A stretch of 64,000 bases of DNA, taken from Rhodobacteraceae bacterium UBA6796 (lineage in GTDB: Bacteria; Pseudomonadota; Alphaproteobacteria; Rhodobacterales; Rhodobacteraceae). Below are positions 9,946-18,065 of the stretch, piece by piece; position 1 is the stretch's first letter, and the number at the start of each line of letters is the position of its first letter. The position numbers and the translations under genes are program-made. The stretch spans positions 62,001 to 126,000 of the forward strand of contig DKFM01000005.1 of the NCBI GenBank assembly GCA_002452815.1, read 5' to 3'. The notes beneath the pieces were generated by a model. The model saw only the letters and a list, made by a program, of their open reading frames with translations, had not been told where the DNA came from and did no database searches.

Positions 9946-10677
9946 ATGCGCGCTTATGCAATCGGCGACATCCACGGCCAGTTCGATCTGTTGCGAACGG
10001 CACAGGATCTGGTCGCCGCCGACCGTGCCCGCGAGGGCGATTTTTCCGCACCCCTGATCCATGTCGGCGATCTGGTCGATCGCGGCCAGAAATCGGCACA
10101 GGTGATCGAGCACCTGATGCAGGGCCAGGCCCGGGGCGAACCCTGGCATGTTCTCAAGGGCAATCACGACCGGCTGTTTTCGCTGTTTCTGCACGACCCC
10201 TGGGCGCGCGACCCGAACCTGCGGGCCGAACGGCCGTGGCTGCACCCGCGTGTGGGCGGGGGGCCGACGCTGTTGTCCTACGGCGTGCGCGCGCCCGAGG
10301 AACGCCCGCTGGCCGATGTGCATGCCGATGCGCTGCAGGCGATCCCGCAGGCCCATGCCGACTGGATCGCCGCCCTGCCCACGCATCTGCTGTTCGGCCA
10401 GGCGCTGTTCGTGCATGCGGGCATCCGGCCTGGCGTTGCGCTGCGCGATCAGACCGAAGACGACCTGCTGTGGATCCGGGCCGAGTTTCACGACGACCCG
10501 CGCGATCATGGCGCGCTGGTGGTGCATGGCCATACCGCCATCGACAGCGTGACCCATTACGGCAACCGGCTGAACCTGGACAGTTCCGCAGGCTATGGCG
10601 GGCCGGTCTCGGCGGCGGTGATCGAGGGACGCGATGCCTGGCTGCTGACGCCCCAAGGCCGTGTGCCGCTGCGCTAG
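9946..10677 (+). CDS. PPP-family metallophosphoesterase (serine/threonine protein phosphatase-like)
   Basis: Binuclear metal phosphatase of 243 residues. The PPP motifs are in order: GDIHG (D8, H10), HVGDLVDRG, KGNHDRL, and a later histidine in VVHGHTAID. It resembles bacterial PrpA/ApaH-like phosphatases; the substrate could be phosphoprotein or a dinucleotide. The start at 9946 has GAGGA 6 nt upstream. It stands alone between the serA terminator and the glycan cluster. Confidence 0.85.
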   Translation: MRAYAIGDIHGQFDLLRTAQDLVAADRAREGDFSAPLIHVGDLVDRGQKSAQVIEHLMQGQARGEPWHVLKGNHDRLFSLFLHDPWARDPNLRAERPWLHPRVGGGPTLLSYGVRAPEERPLADVHADALQAIPQAHADWIAALPTHLLFGQALFVHAGIRPGVALRDQTEDDLLWIRAEFHDDPRDHGALVVHGHTAIDSVTHYGNRLNLDSSAGYGGPVSAAVIEGRDAWLLTPQGRVPLR

Positions 10678-10768
10678 GCGGCAGCTCGTGTCACCCCCTT
10701 GCCTTGACGGCCCCGGGCAAGACAATTAGCGGGTAAGAGGGGGCGAGAATTTCGGGCTGAATACCGTC

Positions 10769-11671
10769 ATGCGTTTGAACACCGACAAAGCAACCGACGC
10801 CCTGATCCGGGGCCTGATCGCCATGGCTGGCCTGTTGCCCTATCGGATGCGGGTGCGGGTATTCGGGGCGATCACCGGCTATCTGGTGGCCCCGCTGGGC
10901 GGATACATCCGCAGGGCCGTGACCAACCTGCACTGGGTGTTCCCCGACATGCCCCGGGCCGAAACCCGCCGCATCGCCCGTGCGGTGGCGGTGAATTTCG
11001 GCAAGAACATCATCGAGAACTATTCCAAGGATGACATGGCCAAGGCCCTGAAAACCGCCAAGATCGGCGGCGAGGGGATGGCCGCGCTGCAACAGGCACT
11101 GGCCGAGAAACGGCCTGTGTTGCTGATGTCAGGCCACATCGGCAATTACGAAGCTTTCCGCATCGCCATGTTCAACATGGGTCACCCGGTCGCGGGGCTG
11201 TATCGGCCGGCAAGCAACCCCTATTTCAACAGCCATTATGTCGAGACACTGGAACAACTGTCCGGCCCGGCCTTCGCGCAGAACCGCGCCGGTGTTCTGG
11301 GCTTTACCCGGCACCTGCATGACGGCGGCGTGGCGGCGATGCTGTTTGACGTGCGCGCCACCAGATATGGCGATATCGACTTTCTGGGCAAACCTGCCCC
11401 GACCTCGACCTTCCCGGCAGAAATCGCGCTGAAGACCGGCGCGCTGTTTTTGCCGGTCTTTGCCCATCGCGGCCCCGACGGGATTTCGCACGAGGTCGAG
11501 TTCGAGGCGCCGATCCCGCCCTCTACCTCGCATGAGATGACTGTCGAATTGACGCGCAGGCTTGAAGCGCAGGTGTTACGCTATCCCGAACAATGGCTCT
11601 GGATCCACGATCGCTGGGGTTCGGAGTATCTGCGCAAGAAACGCGCGGCAAAAAGGAGTTCGCAGCAATGA
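10769..11671 (+). CDS. Lipid A biosynthesis-type lysophospholipid acyltransferase (LpxL/HtrB family)
   Basis: Membrane-associated acyltransferase of 300 residues that would add a secondary acyl chain to lipid A or a related acceptor. The catalytic H(x4)E motif is H123-I-G-N-Y-E128, preceded by RPVLLMSGH. An amphipathic N-terminus and a basic C-terminus (KKRAAKRS) are present. The stop overlaps the neuB start (ATGA), which ties it to the nonulosonate/LPS cluster. Whether it acts on lipid A or on another glycolipid is not visible. Confidence 0.85.
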   Translation: MRLNTDKATDALIRGLIAMAGLLPYRMRVRVFGAITGYLVAPLGGYIRRAVTNLHWVFPDMPRAETRRIARAVAVNFGKNIIENYSKDDMAKALKTAKIGGEGMAALQQALAEKRPVLLMSGHIGNYEAFRIAMFNMGHPVAGLYRPASNPYFNSHYVETLEQLSGPAFAQNRAGVLGFTRHLHDGGVAAMLFDVRATRYGDIDFLGKPAPTSTFPAEIALKTGALFLPVFAHRGPDGISHEVEFEAPIPPSTSHEMTVELTRRLEAQVLRYPEQWLWIHDRWGSEYLRKKRAAKRSSQQ

Positions 11672-12696
11672 AAATCGGTTCCCGCGAAATCGGCCACGCC
11701 CACCCGCCGCTGGTGATCGCCGAAATCGGCATCAATCACGGCGGATCGCTGGCCGTCGCCAAGGACATGGTGCGGCTTGCGGCGGCCTCGGGCTGCGAAT
11801 GCGTCAAGCATCAGACGCATATCCTTGAAGATGAGATGACCGACGAGGCCAAGCAGATCTTTCCGCCCAATGCCGATGTCTCGATCTGGGAGGTGATGGC
11901 CCGCTGCGCGCTGTCGAAAGAGGACGAGATCGAACTGAAGGCCTATACCGAAAGCCTGGGGATGATCTATCTGTCCACCCCGTTTTCGCGCGCGGCGGCG
12001 GATTTCCTGCAAGAGATCGGCGTGCAGGCCTTCAAGATCGGTTCGGGCGAGGCCGACAATCTGCCGCTGATCCGCCATATCGCGCGGATGGGCAAGCCGG
12101 TGATCCTGTCGACCGGGATGCAGACCATCGACACGATCCGCGCCAGCGTGGAAATTCTGGCCACCTCCGGCGTCGACTACGCGCTGCTGGAATGCACCAA
12201 CCTTTACCCCAGCCCGCCCGAGATCGTCTCGCTCAAGGGCGTGACCGAATTGCAGCGCGCCTTCCCGGGCGTGCCGGTGGGGTTTTCGGATCACTCGATC
12301 GGGCCGGAAATGGCGCTGGCCTCGGTCGCGCTTGGCGCCTGCATCCTGGAACGGCATTACACCGACACGCGCTATCGCGTCGGCCCCGACATCATCAACT
12401 CGATGGACCCGGCCGAGTTGCGCCTGCTGATCGACCGCTCGCGCGAGATCTGGATCGCGGCGAACAACCCCAAACAGCGCACCGAGGCCGAGGAACCCGT
12501 CTATCGTTTCGCCCGCGCCTCTGTCGTGGCCGACCGGGATTTGCCGGCGGGGCATCGGATCACCGAAGCCGACATCTGGGCACGCCGCCCCGGCTCGGGC
12601 GAGATTGCGGGCTATGACTTCGACAAGGTGGTGGGCAAGCGCACCACCCGCGCCCTGCCCCGCAACACCCAGTTGAAATGGAGCGACCTGGCGTGA
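11668..12696 (+). CDS. neuB: N-acetylneuraminate (nonulosonic acid) synthase
   Basis: Condenses an N-acetylhexosamine (ManNAc for true NeuB) with phosphoenolpyruvate to make a nine-carbon ulosonic acid. The 342-residue protein has the NeuB TIM-barrel signatures (VIAEIGINHGGS near the start, KIGSGEADNLPLIRHIA, STGM, ECTNLYPSPP, GFSDHSIGPEMALASVALGA). It ends in an antifreeze-like SAF domain (from ~residue 285). The start at 11668 has AAGGAG upstream and overlaps the acyltransferase stop. Legionaminate and pseudaminate synthases are the alternatives, but no dehydratase or aminotransferase for those sugars is present nearby. Confidence 0.9.
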   Translation: MKIGSREIGHAHPPLVIAEIGINHGGSLAVAKDMVRLAAASGCECVKHQTHILEDEMTDEAKQIFPPNADVSIWEVMARCALSKEDEIELKAYTESLGMIYLSTPFSRAAADFLQEIGVQAFKIGSGEADNLPLIRHIARMGKPVILSTGMQTIDTIRASVEILATSGVDYALLECTNLYPSPPEIVSLKGVTELQRAFPGVPVGFSDHSIGPEMALASVALGACILERHYTDTRYRVGPDIINSMDPAELRLLIDRSREIWIAANNPKQRTEAEEPVYRFARASVVADRDLPAGHRITEADIWARRPGSGEIAGYDFDKVVGKRTTRALPRNTQLKWSDLA

Positions 12697-13880
12697 CCGC
12701 CGGGCGCTTCAGTTTTGTCTGTCTGGAAGAACGTCGGTCGCAGCGGGCGCGGCTGGACAAGATACTGTCGCCGCTGGGAGATCTGCGCTGGCGCAGCTTT
12801 CCGCCGCTGTCGCTGCGCGATTTTGCCGAAACCCCTGCCCGCGCGCTGGAGGCCTATAACCGCGGGACCGAGCCACCGCAGCGGGGCCTGTTGCGGGCGC
12901 TGAAACTGGGGCTGCTGGGGTGGCAATACAACGGTGCGCGTCGGTATTTCGCCAAAAATCCGGGCCTGACCGCCGTCGCCTGGAACGCGCAGGCCGGGCA
13001 TCGGCGCGTGTTCATGCAGGCCGCGTGCGATGCCGGGGCACGACGGCTGTTCTTCGAACTCGGGCCCTTTGCGGGCACGATCACGGCCGACCCCTGCGGG
13101 GTGAATTTCGTCAACGCGCTGCCGCGCGAGATTGCACCCTATCTGGCCTGGGCCGCCGCGCGGCAGGGGGCCACGGGTGACTGGCGCGCGCTTGGGGCCG
13201 CGATCCGCCAGCGTGCACCTTCGGGAGCCGCCAAGCACAGCCCGGCAGGCGCGCCGCCGCTGGACGAACCCTTCCTGTTTGCGCCGCTGCAATATCCCGG
13301 CGACAGCCAACTGCGGATCTTCGGCGGCGCCTACCCCTCGGTCGAGGTCTTTGTCGACGCGCTGGCCGAAGCCAGCGACGCCCTGCCCGAAGGCTGGCAT
13401 CTGCGGCTGAAGGAACACCCGACTGCGCCGGTCTCGCTGGCCGCACGGATCGCGGAACTGGGGGCGGGCAAGCGGATCTATCTGGACAACACGACCGAAA
13501 CCTTCACGCAGGTCCGCGCCTCGCGTGGCGTGGTCACGGTGAATTCCTCGGTCGGGCTAGAGGCGATGTTCTTCGACAAGCCGGTAATCGCGGGCGGGCA
13601 GTGTTTCTGGGCCATCGACGGCATCGCCGATCACGCCCCCGACCGCGCGGCGCTGGCCGCGCTGTTCGCGCGGGCCGAGGCCCTGGGGTTTGACCCGGCG
13701 GCGCGCGATGCGTTCCTTGGCTTTCTGACGCAGGAATATTACCCGCATCTGCGCCAGGACGACCTGCCCCCCGAGGCCCGCGCCGCCGAACTCGCCAAGA
13801 TCACCCGGCGTCTGGCCCCGCCGCCCGGCGATCCGGTCTGGACCGGACAGTGCCCCGTGCAGGAGGGCAAGCCATGCTGA
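12693..13880 (+). CDS. Capsule polysaccharide biosynthesis-like protein (KpsS/Caps_synth-like)
   Basis: Cytoplasmic protein of 395 residues with a GT-B-like C-terminal half: LRIFGGAYPSVEVFVDAL, the LRLKEHP segment and VVTVNSSVGLEAMFFDKPVI, which are typical of capsule polysaccharide biosynthesis proteins related to KpsS/KpsC. Those relatives include beta-Kdo transferases that use CMP-Kdo. The GTG at 12693 (GGAG 9 nt upstream, GTGA overlap with the neuB stop) is preferred over the ATG at 12678, which lacks a ribosome-binding site. The exact activity is unknown; glycan transfer is inferred from the fold and neighbours. Confidence 0.7.
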   Translation: MTAGRFSFVCLEERRSQRARLDKILSPLGDLRWRSFPPLSLRDFAETPARALEAYNRGTEPPQRGLLRALKLGLLGWQYNGARRYFAKNPGLTAVAWNAQAGHRRVFMQAACDAGARRLFFELGPFAGTITADPCGVNFVNALPREIAPYLAWAAARQGATGDWRALGAAIRQRAPSGAAKHSPAGAPPLDEPFLFAPLQYPGDSQLRIFGGAYPSVEVFVDALAEASDALPEGWHLRLKEHPTAPVSLAARIAELGAGKRIYLDNTTETFTQVRASRGVVTVNSSVGLEAMFFDKPVIAGGQCFWAIDGIADHAPDRAALAALFARAEALGFDPAARDAFLGFLTQEYYPHLRQDDLPPEARAAELAKITRRLAPPPGDPVWTGQCPVQEGKPC

Positions 13881-14806
13881 AATTTCTGCGTCGCAAGGTG
13901 ACTCGCGCAGGCCGCATCGACATCACCCCGCCCGCCCCCGCCCCCGGTCGCGCCGGGCTTGCGCTGGTGGTGATCGCGAAGAACGAGGCCGCGCATCTGC
14001 ACGACTGGCTTTGCTTTCACGCGCTGGCCGGGGTGCGCGAGGTCATCGTGTATGACAATGCCTCGACCGACGCCACGGCGGCCATCGCGCGCGCCTTCAC
14101 CGGATGCCCGGTCACGGTGATCCCCTGGCAGATCGAGGCGCAGACCGAATCCCCGCCGATGATCCTGCCGCGTCAGGTGCTGGCCTATGTCCATGCGATC
14201 TGCACCTTCGGCGGGCGCTTCGCGCGGATGGCATTCATCGACGTGGATGAATTTCTGGTCCCGCAAGAGGCGGAAACCATCGAAGGCGCGATCGCCCATC
14301 TGGGGGACGCGCCGAACATCTCGTTGCCCTGGGCGATGTTCGGCCACGGCGGGCACGACGCGCGCCCCGATGCCGCGATGCCCTTTGCCTATACCGCGCG
14401 GGCGCCGCGTTCCGCCGGGCCGCTGTTGCGGTGGAAATGCATCGTGGACCCTTGCGATGTCACGCAGGTCTCGACGCACAAGTTCCACACCGCCTCGCGC
14501 GGGGCACGCACCGTCAACACCGAGGGGCGCGAGACGACCAACAAGGGGCGCAACGAAGCCTTCGCCAGCTTTGCTCATCTGACGCTGAACCATTACTACC
14601 TGCGTTCGCGCGCCGAGATGGAGGCCAAGATCCGCGGCGGCGCCGTTTCCGGCGTGGCCGAAGATCAGCGCCGCGCCGCCATCGAGCGCAAGGCCCGCAT
14701 CATCGAGGCCGACACGATCCGCGACGACGGCGCGATCCGGTTTCTGGCGCGCCACGGCATTGCCGACACCGCCGCCCTGCGCGCGGCCTTCGGGGGGACG
14801 CCATGA
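13874..14806 (+). CDS. Glycosyltransferase family 2/92-like protein
   Basis: GT-A type glycosyltransferase of 310 residues. The nucleotide-sugar motifs are VVIAKNEAAHLHDWLCFH, VIVYDNASTDAT and the DxD-like RMAFIDVDEFLVP. These match the group of bacterial proteins with a GT92/Glyco_tranf_2_4 domain. AGGAGG at 13861-13866 precedes the ATG at 13874, which overlaps the upstream stop, so it is co-translated in the plus-strand glycan operon. Donor and acceptor are not known. Confidence 0.75.
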   Translation: MLKFLRRKVTRAGRIDITPPAPAPGRAGLALVVIAKNEAAHLHDWLCFHALAGVREVIVYDNASTDATAAIARAFTGCPVTVIPWQIEAQTESPPMILPRQVLAYVHAICTFGGRFARMAFIDVDEFLVPQEAETIEGAIAHLGDAPNISLPWAMFGHGGHDARPDAAMPFAYTARAPRSAGPLLRWKCIVDPCDVTQVSTHKFHTASRGARTVNTEGRETTNKGRNEAFASFAHLTLNHYYLRSRAEMEAKIRGGAVSGVAEDQRRAAIERKARIIEADTIRDDGAIRFLARHGIADTAALRAAFGGTP

Positions 14807-15603
14807 TCCGGCTCAGTTTTCAGCACCTGCGCGACACGCGCAATATCGGCGACCGCTGGTGTTCGCCCTTCGACTATTTCGACTGGGCCGCCGATCCCCG
14901 GATCGTTGCGCAGGCGGGCGATCTGCACGCCCCCGGCGACGACTATGACATCGGCATTTTCGGCGGTGGCAAGATCATGCGCGATCTGGCGCGCAGCCCG
15001 GCACTGCGGCTGGGGGGCGGGCGGGTGAATATCGGCTGGGGCCTGTCCACGGTGCAGCGCAACCCGCTGTCGTTGGCCTATTGGCGCGCGCGGCGGCGGC
15101 TCGATCTGATCGGTTCGCGCGATTGGGACGGAACGGGCGGCGCGGGCGGCTGTGACTGGACGCCCTGCGCCAGTTCCGAGCATCGGCTGTTCGACGCCCC
15201 CCCACCCCCGCAGCACACGGTGGTGGTCTACACCCACAAGTCGAAAAGCGCGAAGATGGGTCTGCAGGTTCCCGATGGCATCCCGCAGCGCAACAACCAC
15301 GGCGCCACGCTGGACGAGGCGCTGGCCTTCATTGCCTCGGGGGAAACGGTCGTGTCGAATTCCTATCACGGCGTGTTCTGGGCGCTGCTCATGGGGCGGC
15401 GGGTACTGTGCCTGCCGTTTTCCAACAAGTTCTCGCATTACCGGCTGCCCCCCGGCTATGGCACGGCGGCGGGGTGGACCGGGCAACTGGCAAAGGCGCA
15501 GGCGCAACCCGATTTGCTGGAGCTGTGCCGCACGGCCACGCGCCGCTTCAAGGCCAAGGTCGATGCACAGATCGAGCAGGCCGTGCAACGACGTGGCGGC
15601 TGA
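14803..15603 (+). CDS. Polysaccharide pyruvyltransferase-like protein
   Basis: A 266-residue protein with resemblance to the polysaccharide pyruvyl transferase family, which adds pyruvate ketals (or acts as a GT-B transferase) in surface polysaccharides. The supporting segments are YDIGIFGGGKIM near residue 50 and ETVVSNSYHGVFWALLMGRRVLCLPF near 180-205, equivalent to the family's S-x-x-H-G region. It overlaps the upstream glycosyltransferase stop by ATGA. It is shorter than typical family members (around 300-400 residues), so the activity is uncertain. Confidence 0.6.
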   Translation: MIRLSFQHLRDTRNIGDRWCSPFDYFDWAADPRIVAQAGDLHAPGDDYDIGIFGGGKIMRDLARSPALRLGGGRVNIGWGLSTVQRNPLSLAYWRARRRLDLIGSRDWDGTGGAGGCDWTPCASSEHRLFDAPPPPQHTVVVYTHKSKSAKMGLQVPDGIPQRNNHGATLDEALAFIASGETVVSNSYHGVFWALLMGRRVLCLPFSNKFSHYRLPPGYGTAAGWTGQLAKAQAQPDLLELCRTATRRFKAKVDAQIEQAVQRRGG

Positions 15604-15661
15604 ACCGCCCGCGCCATGAGTCCCGCTTGCGGAAACGCCGCCAGTCACGATATGGAAACCC

Positions 15662-16783
15662 ATGACCCGTAAAATCCTGTTCGTTACCGGAACCCGCGCC
15701 GATTTCGGCAAGCTCGAACCCCTCGCCATTGCCGCGCGCGACGATGGCTTCGAGGTTGGCTTCCTTGTCACCGGGATGCATATGCTGGCGCGCTACGGGC
15801 TCACCAAGCTTGAAGTGCATCGGGTGGCGGGGGCCACGGTGCATGAATTCCTCAACCAGCGTGAAGGCGATCCGCAGGATCTGATCCTGGCCAAGACCAT
15901 TGTCGGCCTGTCCGATCTGATGGTCGAAACGCAGCCCGATCTGGTGGTGTTTCACGGCGACCGGGTCGAGGCCCTGGGCTGCGCGCTGGTCTGTGCCACG
16001 AATTACATCCGCTCGGCCCATGTCGAGGGGGGCGAGGTGTCGGGCACGATCGACGAGGTGTTCCGGCACTGCAACACCAAGCTGGCCGCGCATCATTTCG
16101 TGTCGTCCGAAGACGCCAAGCGCCGGGTGATGGTGCTGGGCGAACCTGCCGAACGGGTGCATGTGATCGGCTCGCCCGAGCTGGATTTCCACGCGGCCAG
16201 CTCTGGCGTCACGCTGGAACAGGTGCTGACGCATTACGAAATTCCCTTTGCCGATTATGGCATTGCGGTGTTCCACCCGGTCACCTCGGAAGCCGACAGC
16301 ATGGGCCAGCAGGCGCGTGACCTGTTCGGCGCGCTACAGGACAGCGGGCGCAATTTCGTGGTGATCGCGCCCAATAACGACCCGGGCTCTGCCGATATCT
16401 TCAAGGTGCTGAACGCCCTGCCGAAAGACCGCTTCCGGCTGATCCCCTCGATGCGGTTCGCGCATTTTTCCGAACTGATGAAGAACGCGGCCTGCATGGT
16501 TGGCAATTCGTCCGCCGGCGTGCGCGAGGCGCCGTTTCTGGGCACGCCGTCGCTCGACATCGGCACCCGGCAGACCAATCGCGCGCAGGCGCCCTCGCTG
16601 TTTACCGCCGATGCGGGCGAGCGCGCGGCGATCCTCGATTTTCTGACCCGCGAATGGGGGCACCGCTACCCGCCCCACACCGCCTTCGGCGAAGGCCGTG
16701 CGGCCGCGCGGTTCGTCGAGGTTCTGAAAACCCCCGGCTTCTGGGACAAGGGCCTGCAGAAGACCTTTCAGGATCATGCCTGA
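15662..16783 (+). CDS. neuC: UDP-N-acetylglucosamine 2-epimerase (hydrolysing), NeuC type
   Basis: Converts UDP-GlcNAc to ManNAc plus UDP, the entry step to sialic-acid synthesis. The 373-residue protein has the NeuC/WecB epimerase signatures: FVTGTRADFGKLEPL, DLVVFHGDRVEALGCAL, SAHVEGGEVSGTIDEVFRH and NSSAGVREAPFLGTPSLDIGTRQ. It supplies the substrate for NeuB encoded 3 kb upstream. A 58-nt gap precedes it with only a weak GGAA before the ATG. Its stop overlaps the first GT30 gene by 8 nt. Confidence 0.9.
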   Translation: MTRKILFVTGTRADFGKLEPLAIAARDDGFEVGFLVTGMHMLARYGLTKLEVHRVAGATVHEFLNQREGDPQDLILAKTIVGLSDLMVETQPDLVVFHGDRVEALGCALVCATNYIRSAHVEGGEVSGTIDEVFRHCNTKLAAHHFVSSEDAKRRVMVLGEPAERVHVIGSPELDFHAASSGVTLEQVLTHYEIPFADYGIAVFHPVTSEADSMGQQARDLFGALQDSGRNFVVIAPNNDPGSADIFKVLNALPKDRFRLIPSMRFAHFSELMKNAACMVGNSSAGVREAPFLGTPSLDIGTRQTNRAQAPSLFTADAGERAAILDFLTREWGHRYPPHTAFGEGRAAARFVEVLKTPGFWDKGLQKTFQDHA

Positions 16784-18065
16784 GTCCCGCCCCCCGCCGC
16801 TGTCCGAGCGGCTGGCCCGCGCGGGCTATGGCGTGGCGGGCAGCGTGATCGCATGGCTTGCCCCCGCCCTACTGCGCCGCCGTCTGGCGCGCGGCAAGGA
16901 ACTGCCCGACCGCTGGCGCGAAAAGCTGGGACAGGCCACGCGGCCCCGTCCTGCAGGGCGGCTGGTCTGGCTGCATGCGGTGGGTCTGGGCGAGGCGCTG
17001 GCCCTGCGCGGGCTGATCCTTGCGCTGTCCGAACGCAGACCCGACCTGCGGTTTCTGGTAACGTCGAGCACCCGGACCTCGGCGCAGGTGCTGGCGCAGA
17101 ACCTGCCGCCGCAGACCATCCACCAGTTCCTGCCGCTGGATGCGCCGCGCTTTCTGCACCGCTTTCTGGACCATTGGCGCCCGGATCTGGTGATCTGGTC
17201 CGAACAGGACATCTGGCCCGGCGCGATCTTTGCCGCCGCCGCGCGCGGCGTGCCGCAAGCGCTGGTGAACGCGCGGATCACCGAGGCCAGTTTCGCCCGC
17301 CGCCGCCGTCTGGCGCCGCTGTATCGCGCGGCGCTGCGCCCGCTGGCCCTGGTCGATGCGCAAGAGGACGGATCAGCCGCGCGGCTGGCGGCATTGGGCG
17401 CGCAGCATGTGGCCGCCTCGGGCTCGCTGAAACCGGCGGGGCCTGCGTTAAACGTTGACGCGGACGAACTGGCGCGGCTGCGCCATGCGCTGCAGGGGCG
17501 GCGGATCTGGGTTGCCGGATCGACCCACCCGGGCGATGAGGCGGCCGCGCTCGCTGCGATGCAGGCGCTGAACGACCCGGCATGGCTGCTGATCCTGGCC
17601 CCGCGCGACATTGCCCGCGCCGAACAGATCGCGCAGACCTTCACCGCGGCGGGGATGGCGCCCGCGCATCGCTCGCTGGGGCAGATCCCGGGGCCGGACT
17701 GCCGCGTTTGGCTGGCCGACAGCTATGGCGAAATGGGGCTGTGGTATCGACTGGCCGGGGTGGCGCTGGTGGGTGGCGGTTTCGATGAGATCGGCGGCCA
17801 CAACCCGTGGGAGCCCGCCCGTCTGGGCGCCGCGATCCTGCATGGCCCCGACACCGCGAATTTCAGCGCCGATTACGCGCAGCTTGCCACGGCGGGGGCG
17901 GCACGGATGGTCCGCGCCGGGGATCTGGCCGGGACAGTGGCGGATGACGCTGCGAACGCCGCCATGGCCGCACGCGCCGAAGCGCTGGTCGCGCAGGCCG
18001 CCTCTCATGTATCGCAACTGGCAGACCGTCTTGGCGATCTGATCGAGAGGCCGCCATGCGCCTGA
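16776..18065 (+). CDS. Kdo-transferase-like glycosyltransferase (GT30), divergent paralogue 1
   Basis: A 429-residue WaaA/KdtA homologue, which normally moves Kdo from CMP-Kdo to lipid A. The conserved acidic residue is retained (E73 in HAVGLGEAL), but the usual HAVSxGE motif has Gly for Ser. SEQDIWPGAIF replaces the usual E-x-E-x-W-P-N, NARIT-E is kept, and VWLADSYGEMGLWY and VALVGGGFDEIGGHNPWEPA are typical of the family. It overlaps neuC by 8 nt and the next paralogue by 10 nt, so all three are coupled. Donor could be CMP-Kdo or the CMP-nonulosonate made by this cluster. Confidence 0.82.
   Translation: MPESRPPPLSERLARAGYGVAGSVIAWLAPALLRRRLARGKELPDRWREKLGQATRPRPAGRLVWLHAVGLGEALALRGLILALSERRPDLRFLVTSSTRTSAQVLAQNLPPQTIHQFLPLDAPRFLHRFLDHWRPDLVIWSEQDIWPGAIFAAAARGVPQALVNARITEASFARRRRLAPLYRAALRPLALVDAQEDGSAARLAALGAQHVAASGSLKPAGPALNVDADELARLRHALQGRRIWVAGSTHPGDEAAALAAMQALNDPAWLLILAPRDIARAEQIAQTFTAAGMAPAHRSLGQIPGPDCRVWLADSYGEMGLWYRLAGVALVGGGFDEIGGHNPWEPARLGAAILHGPDTANFSADYAQLATAGAARMVRAGDLAGTVADDAANAAMAARAEALVAQAASHVSQLADRLGDLIERPPCA

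Noticed and set aside
10703..10732. TTGACG with a possible -10 region upstream of the acyltransferase gene
   Set aside because: The -35 match is good but the -10 (TAGCGG at 17-nt spacing) is poor, so it was not listed as a promoter.
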